From: JAJVHZ01 sp041395385
GTDB taxonomy: Bacteria > Pseudomonadota > Gammaproteobacteria > JAJPIJ01
DNA length: 64,000 nucleotides
NCBI GenBank assembly: GCA_041395385.1
Contig: JAWLAN010000014.1
Coordinates: 75,768-139,767 of the forward strand
Reading direction: 5' to 3'
Shown here: positions 41,323 to 50,800 of the stretch, one piece after another
Layout: each line of letters opens with the position of its first letter
How positions within the stretch are numbered: position 1 is the first letter of the stretch
The notes under the pieces: model-generated
What the model was told of the DNA's origin: nothing
What the model saw: only the letters and a program-made list of their open reading frames with translations
The model's database searches: none
Program-made: the position numbers and the translations under genes

Positions 41323-44300
41323 ATGAGCGAGCGGGAGTTCACGCGAAGGCAGTTCCTGAAGCGTACCGGCGTGCTCGCGGGCGGGGCGCTCGCCGGCTTG
41401 TCGGCGGATCTCGCGTTCGCGGGCCAGGCGCTCGCGCCGGTGCCGGACATCGCCAATCCGCTCGAGTACTACCCGGATCGCGACTGGGAGGAGGTCTATC
41501 GCGATCAGTACCGCTACGACCGCAGCTTCACCTACATCTGCGCGCCGAACGACACCCACATGTGCCGCGTGCGCGCCTTCGTGCGCAACGGCGTCATGGT
41601 CCGCATGGAACAGAACTACGATCATCAGAAGTACAAGGACCTGTACGGCAACCAGGCGACCCAAGCCTGGAATCCGCGCATGTGCCTGAAGGGCTTCACC
41701 ATGCACCGGCGCGTCTACGGTCCCTATCGCGCCAAGGGCCCCATGATACGCAAGGGCTGGAAGGAGTGGGCCGACGATGGCTTTCCAGCCCTGTCCGACG
41801 ATCCGGCGCTGCGCAGCAAGTACCGGTTCGACGCCCGCGGCACCGATCAATTCGTGCGCGCAAGCTGGGAGGAGGCGAGCGGTTACCTCGCCCGCGCGCT
41901 GATCGCCATCGCCAGGACCTACAGCGGCGAGGAAGGCCGCCGGCGGCTGATCGAGAAGGACGGCTACCCCGAGGAGATGCTCGAGCACTGGGAGGACGCG
42001 GGCACCCGGGTGATGAAACTCGGCAGTTCACTGCCGCTGCACGGCGTGGTGGGCAAGTTCGGCATCTTCCGCATGGCCAACCTGATCGGACTGATCGACG
42101 CCCATGTGCGCGGGGTGGGGCCGGAGGAGGCCCGCGGCGCGCGCGAGTGGTCCGAGTACACGTGGCGCGGCGACCAGGCGCCCGGGCAGCCCTTCGTCCA
42201 CGGCCTGCAGACCTCCGACATCGATCTGAACGACCTGCGCTTCAGCAAGTTCACGGTGCAGGTCGGCAAGAACCTGATCGAGAACAAGATGCCGGAGGCG
42301 CACTGGCTGACCGAGATCATGGAGCGCGGCGGCCGCATCGCGGTGATCGCTCCCGAGTACAACCCCTCGGCGAGCAAGGCCGACTACTGGATCTCGGTGC
42401 GGCCGGGACTCTCCGACACGGCGATCTTCCTGACCGTGACGCGCTTGCTGATGGAGCGCGGATGGTACGACGAGGACTTCGTGAAGAGATTCACCGACTT
42501 CCCCCTGCTCGTCCGCACCGACACGCTGCAGCGGCTGCGGCCGCAGGACATCATCGCCGGCTACCGCAACAAGGACATCAGCGCCGGGCCGAGCTTCACG
42601 GTGCAGGGCATGACCGCCGAGCAGCGCGAGCGCGTCGGCGACTTCGTGGTCTACGACGCAGCGGCCGGCGCTTTCCAACCCGTCAGCCGCGAGGACGTCG
42701 GCGAGGCGCTCGCGGTCGACCCGGCGCTCGAATGGCGCGGCAAGGCGCAGCTCGCCGACGGCGGCGAGGTGGAGGTGATGACGGTCTGGGAGATGTACAA
42801 GGACCACCTGCGCGACTACGACGTCGACACGACGCACGAGATATCCGGCGCGCCCAGGGAGCTCATCGAACGGCTGGCGGAGGACTTCGGCCGCCGCTTC
42901 TGGGACGAGGACTTCAAGGGCAAGCCGCGCGAGGCCTACCCCATCGCCATTCACTACGGCGAGGGGATCAACCACTATTTCCACGCCACCCTGCACAACC
43001 GCGCCGTCTACCTGCCGCTCATGCTGGTGGGCAGCGTCGGCATCCCGGGCTCCGGCGCGCACACCTGGGCGGGCAACTACAAGGGCGCCCTGTTCCAGGG
43101 CTCGCTCTGGTCCGGCCCGGGCGTGGGCGGCGCCTACGTGAAGGAGGATCCGTTCAACCAGGTGCTCGACCCGGACGGCAGCATCGGCGAGGAGAACGTG
43201 CGCGAGCTCCTGCACGGGGAGGAGATGAGCTACTGGGGCTTCGGTGATCGGCCCTTCATCGTCGACACGCCGGAGGGGCGCCGGAACTTCACCGGCCGCA
43301 CGCACCTGCCCACGCCGACCAAGCTCATGTGGTACAACAACGCCAACCTCATGAACCAGGCGAAGTGGATCTACCACTTGCTGGTGAACGTCAACCCGAA
43401 GATCGACTGCATCGTCGATCAGCAGGTGGAATGGACCGGTTCGGCCGAATACGCCGATGTGGTGTTGCCGGCAAACACCTGGCCGGAGTTCCAGACCCTG
43501 GAGATCGGCGGCTCCTGCTCGAACCCCTTCCTGCAGATCTGGGGCGGCGACGGCATCAAGCCGCTGTACGACTCCAAGGACGACGGCATGATCTTCGCCC
43601 TCGTCTCCGAGCAGCTCGGCGCGATCACCGGCGACCAGCGCTTCCGCGATCACTGGAAGTTCATGCTCGAGGGCAGGCCGGAGGTGTACATCCAGCGGGT
43701 GCTGGACAACTGCTGCACCACGCAGGGGTACACGGTGGCCGACATCATGGCCGGCAAGTACGGCGAACCGGGCGCGGCGCTGATGCTGTTCCGCACCTAC
43801 CCGCGCGTGTCGTTCTACGAGCAGGTGCACGACAGCATCCCGTTCTACACCGACACCGGACGCATGAACGCCTACGCCGATCTCCCGGAGGCGATCGAAT
43901 ACGGCGAGAACCTGGTCTCGCACCGCGAGGCGCCCGAGGCCACCCCTTACCTGCCCAACGTCATCGTCTCGACCAGCCCCCACCTCCGCCCGCGCAACTA
44001 CGGCGTCACGCCGGAGCTGCTGCAGAAGGAAGTGCTCGACGCGGACCTGCGCGCGGTGGCCAACAACAAGCTGCCCTGGTCGCAGGTCAAGCAGACCCGC
44101 AACCCGCTCTGGCAGGAGGGCTACACCTTCTACTGCATGACGCCGAAGAGCCGGCACACGACCCACTCCTCGTGGGCGACCGTCGACTGGAACTGGATCT
44201 GGAGCACGAACTTCGGCGACCCCTACCGGATGGACAAGCGCCAGCCCGGCGTCAGCGACTGGCAGGTGCACATGAACCCGCAGGCGGCCATGGATCTCGG

Positions 44301-44853
44301 CATCGAGGACGGCGACTACATCTACATGGACGCCAACCCGACCGACCGGCCGTATGCCGGCTGGAAGGAGGGCGATCCCCGCTACAAGGCCTTCCGCCTG
44401 ATGACGCGCGTGAAGTACAACCCGGCCTATCCCTACCACGTCGTCATGACCAAGCACAGCGCCTGGATCGCCAGCGAGCGCACCGTGCAGGCGCACGAGA
44501 CGCGTCCCGACGGCCGGGCCCTGGCCGCCGACACCGGCTACCAGTCGAACTTCCGCTACGGCTCGCACCAGAGCGTGACCCGCGGCTGGGCGCCGCCCAT
44601 CCACCAGACCGACGGCCTGTTCCACAAGAAGGTGGGCAGCATGGCCTTCGTGTTCGGGTTCGACGTCGACAACCACGCGGTGAACACCGTGCCGAAGGAG
44701 ACGCTCGTGCGCGTGCAGAAGGCCGAGCCGGGCGGGCTCGGCGGCACCGGCGTGTGGCCGCCGGCCGAGAGCGGCTACACCCCCGGGCACGAGAGCGAAT
44801 TCATGGCGCGGTACCTGCGGGGCGAGGCGACGCGGGTGAAGGGGTCGGCATGA
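41323..44853 (+). CDS. nxrA: NxrA-like catalytic subunit of a periplasmic type II DMSO-reductase-family enzyme
   Basis: A 1176-residue Tat-exported molybdoenzyme. Tat motif: TRRQFLK (residues 7-13). The FS0 ligand set is C73-x3-D77-x3-C81...C121 (CAPNDTHMC, NPRMCLKG); an Asp in place of one ligand is a feature of this group. Asp299 in HGLQTSDID is the likely Mo ligand. Blocks such as NLIENKMPEAHW, IAVIAPEYNPSASKADYW, EAIEYGENLVSHRE and TPKSRHTTHSSWATVDWN agree closely with what I remember of Nitrospira and anammox NxrA. It could oxidise nitrite or reduce nitrate; chlorate, perchlorate or selenate reductases are more distant alternatives. Partner beta, gamma and chaperone genes follow. Confidence 0.85.
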   Translation: MSEREFTRRQFLKRTGVLAGGALAGLSADLAFAGQALAPVPDIANPLEYYPDRDWEEVYRDQYRYDRSFTYICAPNDTHMCRVRAFVRNGVMVRMEQNYDHQKYKDLYGNQATQAWNPRMCLKGFTMHRRVYGPYRAKGPMIRKGWKEWADDGFPALSDDPALRSKYRFDARGTDQFVRASWEEASGYLARALIAIARTYSGEEGRRRLIEKDGYPEEMLEHWEDAGTRVMKLGSSLPLHGVVGKFGIFRMANLIGLIDAHVRGVGPEEARGAREWSEYTWRGDQAPGQPFVHGLQTSDIDLNDLRFSKFTVQVGKNLIENKMPEAHWLTEIMERGGRIAVIAPEYNPSASKADYWISVRPGLSDTAIFLTVTRLLMERGWYDEDFVKRFTDFPLLVRTDTLQRLRPQDIIAGYRNKDISAGPSFTVQGMTAEQRERVGDFVVYDAAAGAFQPVSREDVGEALAVDPALEWRGKAQLADGGEVEVMTVWEMYKDHLRDYDVDTTHEISGAPRELIERLAEDFGRRFWDEDFKGKPREAYPIAIHYGEGINHYFHATLHNRAVYLPLMLVGSVGIPGSGAHTWAGNYKGALFQGSLWSGPGVGGAYVKEDPFNQVLDPDGSIGEENVRELLHGEEMSYWGFGDRPFIVDTPEGRRNFTGRTHLPTPTKLMWYNNANLMNQAKWIYHLLVNVNPKIDCIVDQQVEWTGSAEYADVVLPANTWPEFQTLEIGGSCSNPFLQIWGGDGIKPLYDSKDDGMIFALVSEQLGAITGDQRFRDHWKFMLEGRPEVYIQRVLDNCCTTQGYTVADIMAGKYGEPGAALMLFRTYPRVSFYEQVHDSIPFYTDTGRMNAYADLPEAIEYGENLVSHREAPEATPYLPNVIVSTSPHLRPRNYGVTPELLQKEVLDADLRAVANNKLPWSQVKQTRNPLWQEGYTFYCMTPKSRHTTHSSWATVDWNWIWSTNFGDPYRMDKRQPGVSDWQVHMNPQAAMDLGIEDGDYIYMDANPTDRPYAGWKEGDPRYKAFRLMTRVKYNPAYPYHVVMTKHSAWIASERTVQAHETRPDGRALAADTGYQSNFRYGSHQSVTRGWAPPIHQTDGLFHKKVGSMAFVFGFDVDNHAVNTVPKETLVRVQKAEPGGLGGTGVWPPAESGYTPGHESEFMARYLRGEATRVKGSA

Positions 44854-45122
44854 AACCGGCCGAACCGCACGACCCGATGGAGCTGGTCGGCGTGGCGCTG
44901 CCCGGCGGCAGCATGCAGGCCATGGCGGCCTGCCTGGTCGAGGAGTACCTGATGCTCGGCTACAGCGACGAGCAGCTGCTCGCGCTGTTCCGGCGGCCGT
45001 GTTTCGGCGCCACGCACGGCATTTATCGCGCCCGGGGGGAGGACTACGTGCGGGCGCTCATCGGCGAGGTGCGCCGGCGCTACACCGAAACCTATCGAGC
45101 GGGGAGCAACACCGATGAGTGA
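44850..45122 (+). CDS. Small hypothetical protein inserted between the alpha and beta genes
   Basis: A 90-residue, mostly helical protein: LVGVALPGGSMQAMAACLVE, EYLMLGYSDEQLLALFRRP, GIYRARGEDYVRALIGEVRR. No signal peptide and no metal motif. It overlaps nxrA (ATGA) and nxrB (8 bp), so all three are translationally coupled. I recognise no characterised family. A role in assembling or inserting cofactors into alpha/beta before Tat export is plausible but only inferred. Confidence 0.75.
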   Translation: MKPAEPHDPMELVGVALPGGSMQAMAACLVEEYLMLGYSDEQLLALFRRPCFGATHGIYRARGEDYVRALIGEVRRRYTETYRAGSNTDE

Positions 45123-46389
45123 GGTCTACAACTGGCAGCTCGGCCGCCCGATGAGCTATCCGCATCCGCAGGCCGCGCCGCGATGGCAGTTCGCCTTCGT
45201 CTTCAACACCAACCGCTGCATCGCCTGCCAGACCTGCACCATGGCGTGCAAGTCCACCTGGACCTTCTCCAAGGGGCAGGAGTACATGTGGTGGAACAAC
45301 GTCGAGACCAAGCCCTACGGCGGCTATCCGCAGTCCTGGGACGTGCGCATCCTCGAGCTGCTCGATGCGGCGCACCGCGACGCCGGCCGGGAGGCGATCT
45401 GGGATCCGGCGGCGGGCGAGGCCGCGAAGGCCCCGTACGGCGTGTTCGACGGCATGACTATTTTCGAGGCGGCGCGCCGGCAGGCCAAACGCGAGGAGGT
45501 CGCGCTCGGCTACGAGCCGACCGATCTGGAGTGGCGGTCGCCGAACTTCTACGAGGACACGGCGACCGGCTCCACCGCGGTCCGCGACCGGCTGAATCTC
45601 GATCCGGCCACGCTGCCGGAGCACCAGACGTGGTTCTTCTACCTGCAGCGCCTTTGCAACCACTGCAGCTACCCGGCGTGCCTCGCCGCCTGCCCGCGGC
45701 GGGCGATCTACAAGCGCCCGGAGGACGGGATCGTGCTCATCGACCAGAAGCGCTGCCGCGGCTACCGCAAGTGCGTTGCGCAGTGCCCCTACAAGAAGCC
45801 GATGTTCCGGGCGACCACGCGCGTGAGCGAGAAATGCATCGCCTGCTACCCGCGCATCGAGGGCAAGGACCCGCTCACCGAGGGCGAGCCGATGGAAACG
45901 CGCTGCATGGCGGCCTGCGTCGGCAAGATCCGCCTGCAGGGCCTGGTGCAGGCGGGCGAGGACGGCACCTGGACGGAGGACCGGCAGCACCCGCTGTACT
46001 ACCTCGTGCAGGTCGAGAAGGTAGCGCTGCCGTTGTACCCGCAGTTCGGTACGCAGCCGAACGGCTACTACATCCCGCCGCGCTGGGTGCCGCGCTCCTA
46101 CCTGCGGCAGATGTTCGGGCCCGGCGTGGACGCGGCGATCGAGAAGTACACGCGTCCATCGCGCGAGCTGCTCGCGGTGCTGCAGCTGTTCCGCGCGAGC
46201 CAGACGATGGTCTTCCGCTACGAGATCATCGAGGGGCCCAAGGTGCTGGAAATGACGATCGGCGGGCAGCCGTGGTCGATGTACAACGACACCGTCGTCG
46301 GCTACAGCAGGAGCGGCAAGGAGGTCGCGCGCGTCACCGTCGAGGAACCGAAGATCGAGCGGGACGCCAAGCATTACAACTCCATCTGA
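45115..46389 (+). CDS. nxrB: NxrB-like iron-sulfur beta subunit
   Basis: A 424-residue four-cluster ferredoxin subunit. First cluster CIACQTCTMACKS (Cys35, 38, 41, 45); others CNHCSYPACLAACP, CRGYRKCVAQCPYKKP and CIACYPRIEG...CMAACVGK. The start EVYNWQLGRPMSYP, the block GQEYMWWNNVETKPYGGYPQ and the C-terminal YNDTVVGYSRSGKEV are very close to Nitrospira-type NxrB as I remember it. No Tat signal, so it is presumably carried across the membrane with NxrA. It transfers electrons from the Mo site to the gamma heme and cytochromes. Confidence 0.88.
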   Translation: MSEVYNWQLGRPMSYPHPQAAPRWQFAFVFNTNRCIACQTCTMACKSTWTFSKGQEYMWWNNVETKPYGGYPQSWDVRILELLDAAHRDAGREAIWDPAAGEAAKAPYGVFDGMTIFEAARRQAKREEVALGYEPTDLEWRSPNFYEDTATGSTAVRDRLNLDPATLPEHQTWFFYLQRLCNHCSYPACLAACPRRAIYKRPEDGIVLIDQKRCRGYRKCVAQCPYKKPMFRATTRVSEKCIACYPRIEGKDPLTEGEPMETRCMAACVGKIRLQGLVQAGEDGTWTEDRQHPLYYLVQVEKVALPLYPQFGTQPNGYYIPPRWVPRSYLRQMFGPGVDAAIEKYTRPSRELLAVLQLFRASQTMVFRYEIIEGPKVLEMTIGGQPWSMYNDTVVGYSRSGKEVARVTVEEPKIERDAKHYNSI

Positions 46390-46399
46390 GCGCGAAACC

Positions 46400-47152
46400 A
46401 TGCCAGCACACGCGATTCGCGAGCCGCTGCTCCGCAGCCGCCTCTACGGGTTCCTCGCCTGGGCCTTCGGCGCGCCGGACGCGGATCTGGCCGGCGACCT
46501 CGCCACCGCATGGCAGGACATTGGCCAGGAATTCCCCGTCCCCGGCGATGAAGCGGTGCGCGCGGCATGGGCTCGCCTTGGCGCCGCGCTCGATGGCCTC
46601 GATCCCGCCGACCTCGAACGCGCCTACCTCGGCTGCTTCGGATATGCCATCTCGAAAGACTGTCCGCCGTACGAGACCGAATACGGCCAGAGCCACGTCT
46701 TCCAGAAGGCCCACGAACTGGCCGACATCGCCGGGTTCTACCGGGCGTTCGGCCTGGAGCCGGCCGCGCACACCCATGACCGGCTCGACGCGCTCAGCGT
46801 GGAGCTGGAGTTCATGCAGTTCTTGTGCATGAAAGAGGCCTACGGCGCGGCGCAGGGACATGCCGCCGATCGCGTTGCCGTCGGCCGCGAGGCGCAGGCG
46901 AAGTTCTTGCGCGAGCATCTGGGCCGCTGGACGTTCGGCTTCACGCAGCGGTTGGCAGCCAAGGCCTCCGCAACCGTCTACGCGGATCTTGCGCGCCTGC
47001 TCGAGGCGCATCTCGAGGCCGAACTGGCCAGGTTCGGGCTGGCGCCGGCGGACGTGGCCGGCCCGAATGTACTTTCCGACGCGGTCGATGTCGGACGTTG
47101 CGGCAGCTGCGGGCCGAGCGACCCAGGCATCGTCGCGGAATGCGGAGGATAG
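46400..47152 (+). CDS. TorD/NarJ-family maturation chaperone
   Basis: A 250-residue helical cytoplasmic chaperone. The block CPPYETEYGQSHVFQKAHELADIAGFYRAFG (shown here as CPPYETEYG and HELADIAGFYRAFG) marks chaperones of type II DMSO-reductase-family enzymes (delta subunits such as DdhD, SerD and EbdD). It binds the alpha subunit's leader and holds export until the molybdenum cofactor is in place. The C-terminal CGSCGPSD is unusual and could bind metal. It starts 11 bp after nxrB and ends 3 bp before the gamma gene. Confidence 0.85.
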   Translation: MPAHAIREPLLRSRLYGFLAWAFGAPDADLAGDLATAWQDIGQEFPVPGDEAVRAAWARLGAALDGLDPADLERAYLGCFGYAISKDCPPYETEYGQSHVFQKAHELADIAGFYRAFGLEPAAHTHDRLDALSVELEFMQFLCMKEAYGAAQGHAADRVAVGREAQAKFLREHLGRWTFGFTQRLAAKASATVYADLARLLEAHLEAELARFGLAPADVAGPNVLSDAVDVGRCGSCGPSDPGIVAECGG

Positions 47153-47155
47153 CCC

Positions 47156-48193
47156 ATGCGAAACGAAAGTGTCAGCCGCCGCCGCCGCGCACTGCTCGGC
47201 GCGTCTATCGCGTTGTTTGTCATCCCTGTGCCGCGGCTGGCACGGGCGGCCGCGAGTCAGAAGGCGAGCCTGCTCGCGAGGCGGGTGGAACGCGTCCCCG
47301 AGGACCCCTCGGATGCTGCATGGGGAGAAGCCGACGTGCTCGATGTTCCGCTCGCCCCGCAGGCGGTCGTGAAGCCGCGCGCCTACGAGACCGGAGTGAA
47401 GTCTGTCAGCGTGCGCGCCCTGTATTCGCAGGAGCGCGTGGCGTTGTGCATGGAATGGCGGGACGGCGCCCGCGACGGCATGGCCGGCCAGGCGGAGGCC
47501 TTTCGCGACGCGGTGGCGGTGGCGTTCCCCGCAGACCCGCGGGCCGGCGGTATCCCGTATTTCGGCATGGGCGAGCCGGAGCGGCCGGTCACCATCTACC
47601 AGTGGAAGGCGGACTGGCAGGCCGGGCCGATGACCGACGTCGATGAGCGCTACCCGGACATGGCAGTGGACTGGTACCCCTTGGCCGGTCGTGAGCCCGG
47701 CGCGATCGTGGAAACGGCGGATTACGGCAAGCAGGATGGCGCCAAGGCATTCGTGACCTCATGGGGCGCGGGCAGCCCGCTCGCCGATCCCCAGGTGCAG
47801 GCGGGCACGCCGGTGGAGAAGCTCGTGGCGCGGGGCTTCGGCACCCTCACCTCGGTCGATCGCCCGCAGCAGGACGGCGCCGGCAAGGCGGCATGGAAGG
47901 ACGGCGTGTGGCGCGCATGCATCTCGTTTCCGCGCGCGCAGGAACAGTTCACCTTCGAGCAGGGCATGACCCTGCCGGTCGCCTTCGCGGCCTGGGACGG
48001 CGCGAGCCGCGAGCGCGGCGGCGAGAAGGGCGTTTCCACCTGGTACTTCCTCAGTCTCGAACGACCGGTCGGGACGGTTGCCTACGCCGCGCCTCTGGCG
48101 GTGGCGGCCGGGGTGGCCGGCCTGCAGGCATGGGGCCTGCGCCTGCTGCGTCGTAAGGCGAAGGACGCGGGACCCGGGGGGCCCGGCTCATGA
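47156..48193 (+). CDS. Ethylbenzene-dehydrogenase-type heme b gamma subunit (NxrC-like)
   Basis: A 345-residue secreted protein with a twin-arginine-like N-terminus (SRRRRALLGAS) and signal peptide, an EB_dh-type beta-sandwich domain and a C-terminal membrane helix (VAYAAPLAVAAGVAGLQAWG) that would anchor it. The family binds one heme b with Met and Lys ligands and takes electrons from the beta subunit. Domain features: VSVRALYSQERVALCMEWRD, VTIYQWKADWQAG, DGVWRACISFPRA. The anchor is not present in all relatives. It overlaps the following gene by 4 bp. Confidence 0.8.
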   Translation: MRNESVSRRRRALLGASIALFVIPVPRLARAAASQKASLLARRVERVPEDPSDAAWGEADVLDVPLAPQAVVKPRAYETGVKSVSVRALYSQERVALCMEWRDGARDGMAGQAEAFRDAVAVAFPADPRAGGIPYFGMGEPERPVTIYQWKADWQAGPMTDVDERYPDMAVDWYPLAGREPGAIVETADYGKQDGAKAFVTSWGAGSPLADPQVQAGTPVEKLVARGFGTLTSVDRPQQDGAGKAAWKDGVWRACISFPRAQEQFTFEQGMTLPVAFAAWDGASRERGGEKGVSTWYFLSLERPVGTVAYAAPLAVAAGVAGLQAWGLRLLRRKAKDAGPGGPGS

Positions 48194-49473
48194 GTGCGAC
48201 GGCCATTGCGAGCGAGGCGGCGCCAGAAGCCGGCACGACCGCCAAAGTCCCGTGCGAGTCCGCCGCGTGGCGCCGGATCCTGGTCGCCCTCGACGGATCC
48301 GAGCACGCCGAGCAAGCGCTGAGGGAGGCCGTGCGGCTCGCCTCCGGGGCAGGCGGCGAGGTCTGCGGGATCCACGTGTACGCCGCCCGCCTGCACGACC
48401 GCCGTTTCCGCGAGATGGAGAGCGGCCTGCCGGAGCGCTACCGCGCGGAGTCGGCGCTCGAGCACCAGCGCGCAGTCCACGATGAGCTCATCACCCGCGG
48501 CCTTCGGCTCATCAGCGACAGCTACCACGACCATGGGGAAGCGGCCTGCCAGGCCGCGGGCGTGCCCTATCGCCGGATCAACAGTGAAGGAAAGAACTAC
48601 CGCGGCATCCTCGAGGCCGCTCGCAGTGGCGCACACGACCTGCTGGTGCTGGGCGCGCAAGGTCTCGGACTCGGCGCGGAAGCCCCCCTCGGGACCGTGT
48701 GCATCCGCGTGGCGCGGCGCTGTCCCGTCGACTTGCTGGTGGTCCGCGGCCGGGCGCCGCGGATCGGCGCCGGCCCTCTGGTGGTAGCGCTCGACGGCTC
48801 TCCGCACTCCTTCAGCGCCCTGCGCGGAGCATTGCGCCTGGGCGAGCGGCTCGGCGCCCCCGTCCACGCGGTCGCCGCTTTCGACCCCTACTTCCATTAC
48901 GTCGCCTTCGGCAAGATCGCCAGGGTATTGAGCGAACAGGCGCGCGCGACGTTCCGCTTCGAGGATCAGGAGCGCCTGCACGCGGAGCTGATCGACGGCG
49001 GGCTGGCGAAGATCTATCGCTCCTATCTGGAGGTCGGCCGGGCGATCGCCGCCGCCGGGGGCATCGAGCTCGCCTGCGAACTGCGCGACGGCAAGCCGTA
49101 CCAGGCCATCCTGCGCTACATCGAGGAGGTCGGGGCGAGCCTGTTGCTGGTGGGCAAGACGGGGATGCACGCCGACACGGAGCTCGATATCGGCGGCAAT
49201 GCCGAGAACCTTCTCCGCCTCGCGCCATGCAGCGTGGTGCTGGCCGCGGGGGAGTACGAGCCGCCGCTGGAGATGATGGCACGGGAGACGATCACCTGGA
49301 CCGAGGAGGCGGAGTACCGGCTCGAGCGGGTCCCGCAGATGGTGCGCGCCATGGTGCGTACGGCCATCCTGCAATTTGCCTCGGAGCGCGGCCATACCGT
49401 CGTCACCGCCAGCGTCGTCGAAGAGGCTACCGCTCGCCTTTGTCCCCATGCCCGCCCGGCGGAGCCGGGCTGA
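48190..49473 (+). CDS. Tandem universal stress protein with C-terminal PCP_red-like domain
   Basis: A 427-residue cytoplasmic protein. Two Usp domains: residues about 27-195 (RILVALDGSEHAEQAL; DLLVLGAQGLG) and 200-360 (PLVVALDGSPHSFSAL; LLLVGKTGMHADTE). The last 55 residues (ITWTEEAEYRLERVPQMVRA, then MVRTAILQFASERGHTVVT) resemble the PCP_red domain found at the end of light-independent protochlorophyllide reductase subunit B. The same domain ends the next gene's product. The role is unknown; the fusion suggests nucleotide sensing linked to a tetrapyrrole or Fe-S process. Confidence 0.82.
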   Translation: MSATAIASEAAPEAGTTAKVPCESAAWRRILVALDGSEHAEQALREAVRLASGAGGEVCGIHVYAARLHDRRFREMESGLPERYRAESALEHQRAVHDELITRGLRLISDSYHDHGEAACQAAGVPYRRINSEGKNYRGILEAARSGAHDLLVLGAQGLGLGAEAPLGTVCIRVARRCPVDLLVVRGRAPRIGAGPLVVALDGSPHSFSALRGALRLGERLGAPVHAVAAFDPYFHYVAFGKIARVLSEQARATFRFEDQERLHAELIDGGLAKIYRSYLEVGRAIAAAGGIELACELRDGKPYQAILRYIEEVGASLLLVGKTGMHADTELDIGGNAENLLRLAPCSVVLAAGEYEPPLEMMARETITWTEEAEYRLERVPQMVRAMVRTAILQFASERGHTVVTASVVEEATARLCPHARPAEPG

Positions 49474-49477
49474 GCCC

Positions 49478-50800
49478 ATGAACGCGGCGATCGCCCCGCC
49501 GATTCTCCTCGCGCTGAATCTCACGCGCCGCTGCAATCTTGCCTGCGCGCACTGCTACCTCGACGCAGGGACGCGCGGCCACGGGACGGCGGATGAACTG
49601 AGCACGGGCGAGGTCAGGACGCTGCTCGATCGCATTGCGGCCCTGAGCAGGGAGATGCTCGTGGTGTTGACCGGCGGCGAGCCCTTGCTGCGCGCGGATG
49701 TCTGCGAGCTGGCCGCGCACGCCACGCGGCGCGGCCTGGCGGTCGTGGTGGGCACCAACGGCACGCTGCTGGACGACCGCCGCGTTCGGGCGCTTCAGGG
49801 GGCCGGGGTGCGGGCGCTGGGCATCAGCCTGGACTCGCTGGACGCGGACCATCACGACCACTTTCGCGGACAGCGCGGCGCGTGGGTCATGGCCGTGCAG
49901 GGAATCGACGCGTGTCGCCGAAACGGCCTGATGTTCCAGATCCACTTCTCGGTCACCGACGCCAATGCCCACGAGCTGGATGCCATGATCGGCTTCGCCC
50001 GCTCCGCGGGCGCGGCGGTTCTGAACGTATTCTTCCTCGTATGCACCGGCCGCGGCGCCTCGCTGTCCAACGTGTCGGCTGGCGTCTACGAGCGTGTCCT
50101 GGCGCGCATCGCGGTGGCGGCGCGCGAGGAGAGGGAGCTGCTGGTGCGCGCCCGCTGCGCGCCGCACTTCCAGCGCCTGGCCAGGACGGCGGACGGCGCA
50201 GATCAGGACGGCTCGATGCTCGGCCTGGAAGCGGCCGGCTGCCTGGCGGGCAGACGCTACTGTCGCGTGACACCCGAGGGCGAGTTGACACCCTGTCCCT
50301 ATATCGAGGCCTCGGCCGGTTCCGTGCGCAGCGCGGATCTTGCCGAGTTGTGGGCCGCGGCGCCGCTGTTCGCGCGCCTGCGCGCGCCGGCGCTGGAGGG
50401 TCGCTGCGGCGCCTGTGAGTACGCCAGGGTATGCGGCGGCTGCCGGGCGAGGCCCTACGCCAGGGACGACAACCTCATGGGTGAGGATTTCCTCTGCACC
50501 TATCAGCCGCGGGGCGGCGAGGTCATCGTGTCGGCGGCGGACGCATGCGCACACGCGAAGCTCACCTGGACGGCGCAGGCCGAGGCGCGGCTGAGCCACG
50601 TGCCGGCGTTCGTGCGGAGCTTCGTCCGCCAGCGGGTCGAGACCCATGTGCGCGAGCGCGGGGCGGAGGTCGTCACGGAGCAGGATCTCGACTCGCTCGC
50701 CAAACGGCGCTTCGGGGCGCGGCCCGGTGACGGGGGCGATCACCGCAGCGCAGGCATCGCAACGGCGGATCGCGCACCGCGGCCGGGCGGCGGTCCATGA
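49478..50800 (+). CDS. Radical SAM/SPASM protein (heme-pathway type) with PCP_red-like domain
   Basis: A 440-residue enzyme. The radical SAM motif is CNLACAHCYLD (CxxxCxxC), followed by VVLTGGEPLLRADV. The SPASM-type C-terminal cysteines are CGACEYARVCGGCRARPYA. This resembles the NirJ/AhbC/AhbD group that trims propionate side chains in heme d1 or siroheme-derived heme synthesis. The last 60 residues (LTWTAQAEARLSHVPAFVRS and following) are again PCP_red-like. It overlaps the HemY-type gene by 4 bp, supporting a heme-making or heme-modifying role for the complex encoded upstream. Confidence 0.8.
   Translation: MNAAIAPPILLALNLTRRCNLACAHCYLDAGTRGHGTADELSTGEVRTLLDRIAALSREMLVVLTGGEPLLRADVCELAAHATRRGLAVVVGTNGTLLDDRRVRALQGAGVRALGISLDSLDADHHDHFRGQRGAWVMAVQGIDACRRNGLMFQIHFSVTDANAHELDAMIGFARSAGAAVLNVFFLVCTGRGASLSNVSAGVYERVLARIAVAAREERELLVRARCAPHFQRLARTADGADQDGSMLGLEAAGCLAGRRYCRVTPEGELTPCPYIEASAGSVRSADLAELWAAAPLFARLRAPALEGRCGACEYARVCGGCRARPYARDDNLMGEDFLCTYQPRGGEVIVSAADACAHAKLTWTAQAEARLSHVPAFVRSFVRQRVETHVRERGAEVVTEQDLDSLAKRRFGARPGDGGDHRSAGIATADRAPRPGGGP

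Noticed and set aside
42028..44790. A 920-codon minus-strand open frame inside nxrA
   Set aside because: Shadow of the strongly supported nxrA gene.
41323..46389. Membrane-bound cytoplasmic nitrate reductase NarGH
   Set aside because: The alpha subunit has a Tat signal, periplasmic-type FS0 ligands and an EB_dh gamma partner, and there is no NarI; sequence blocks match the periplasmic Nxr group.
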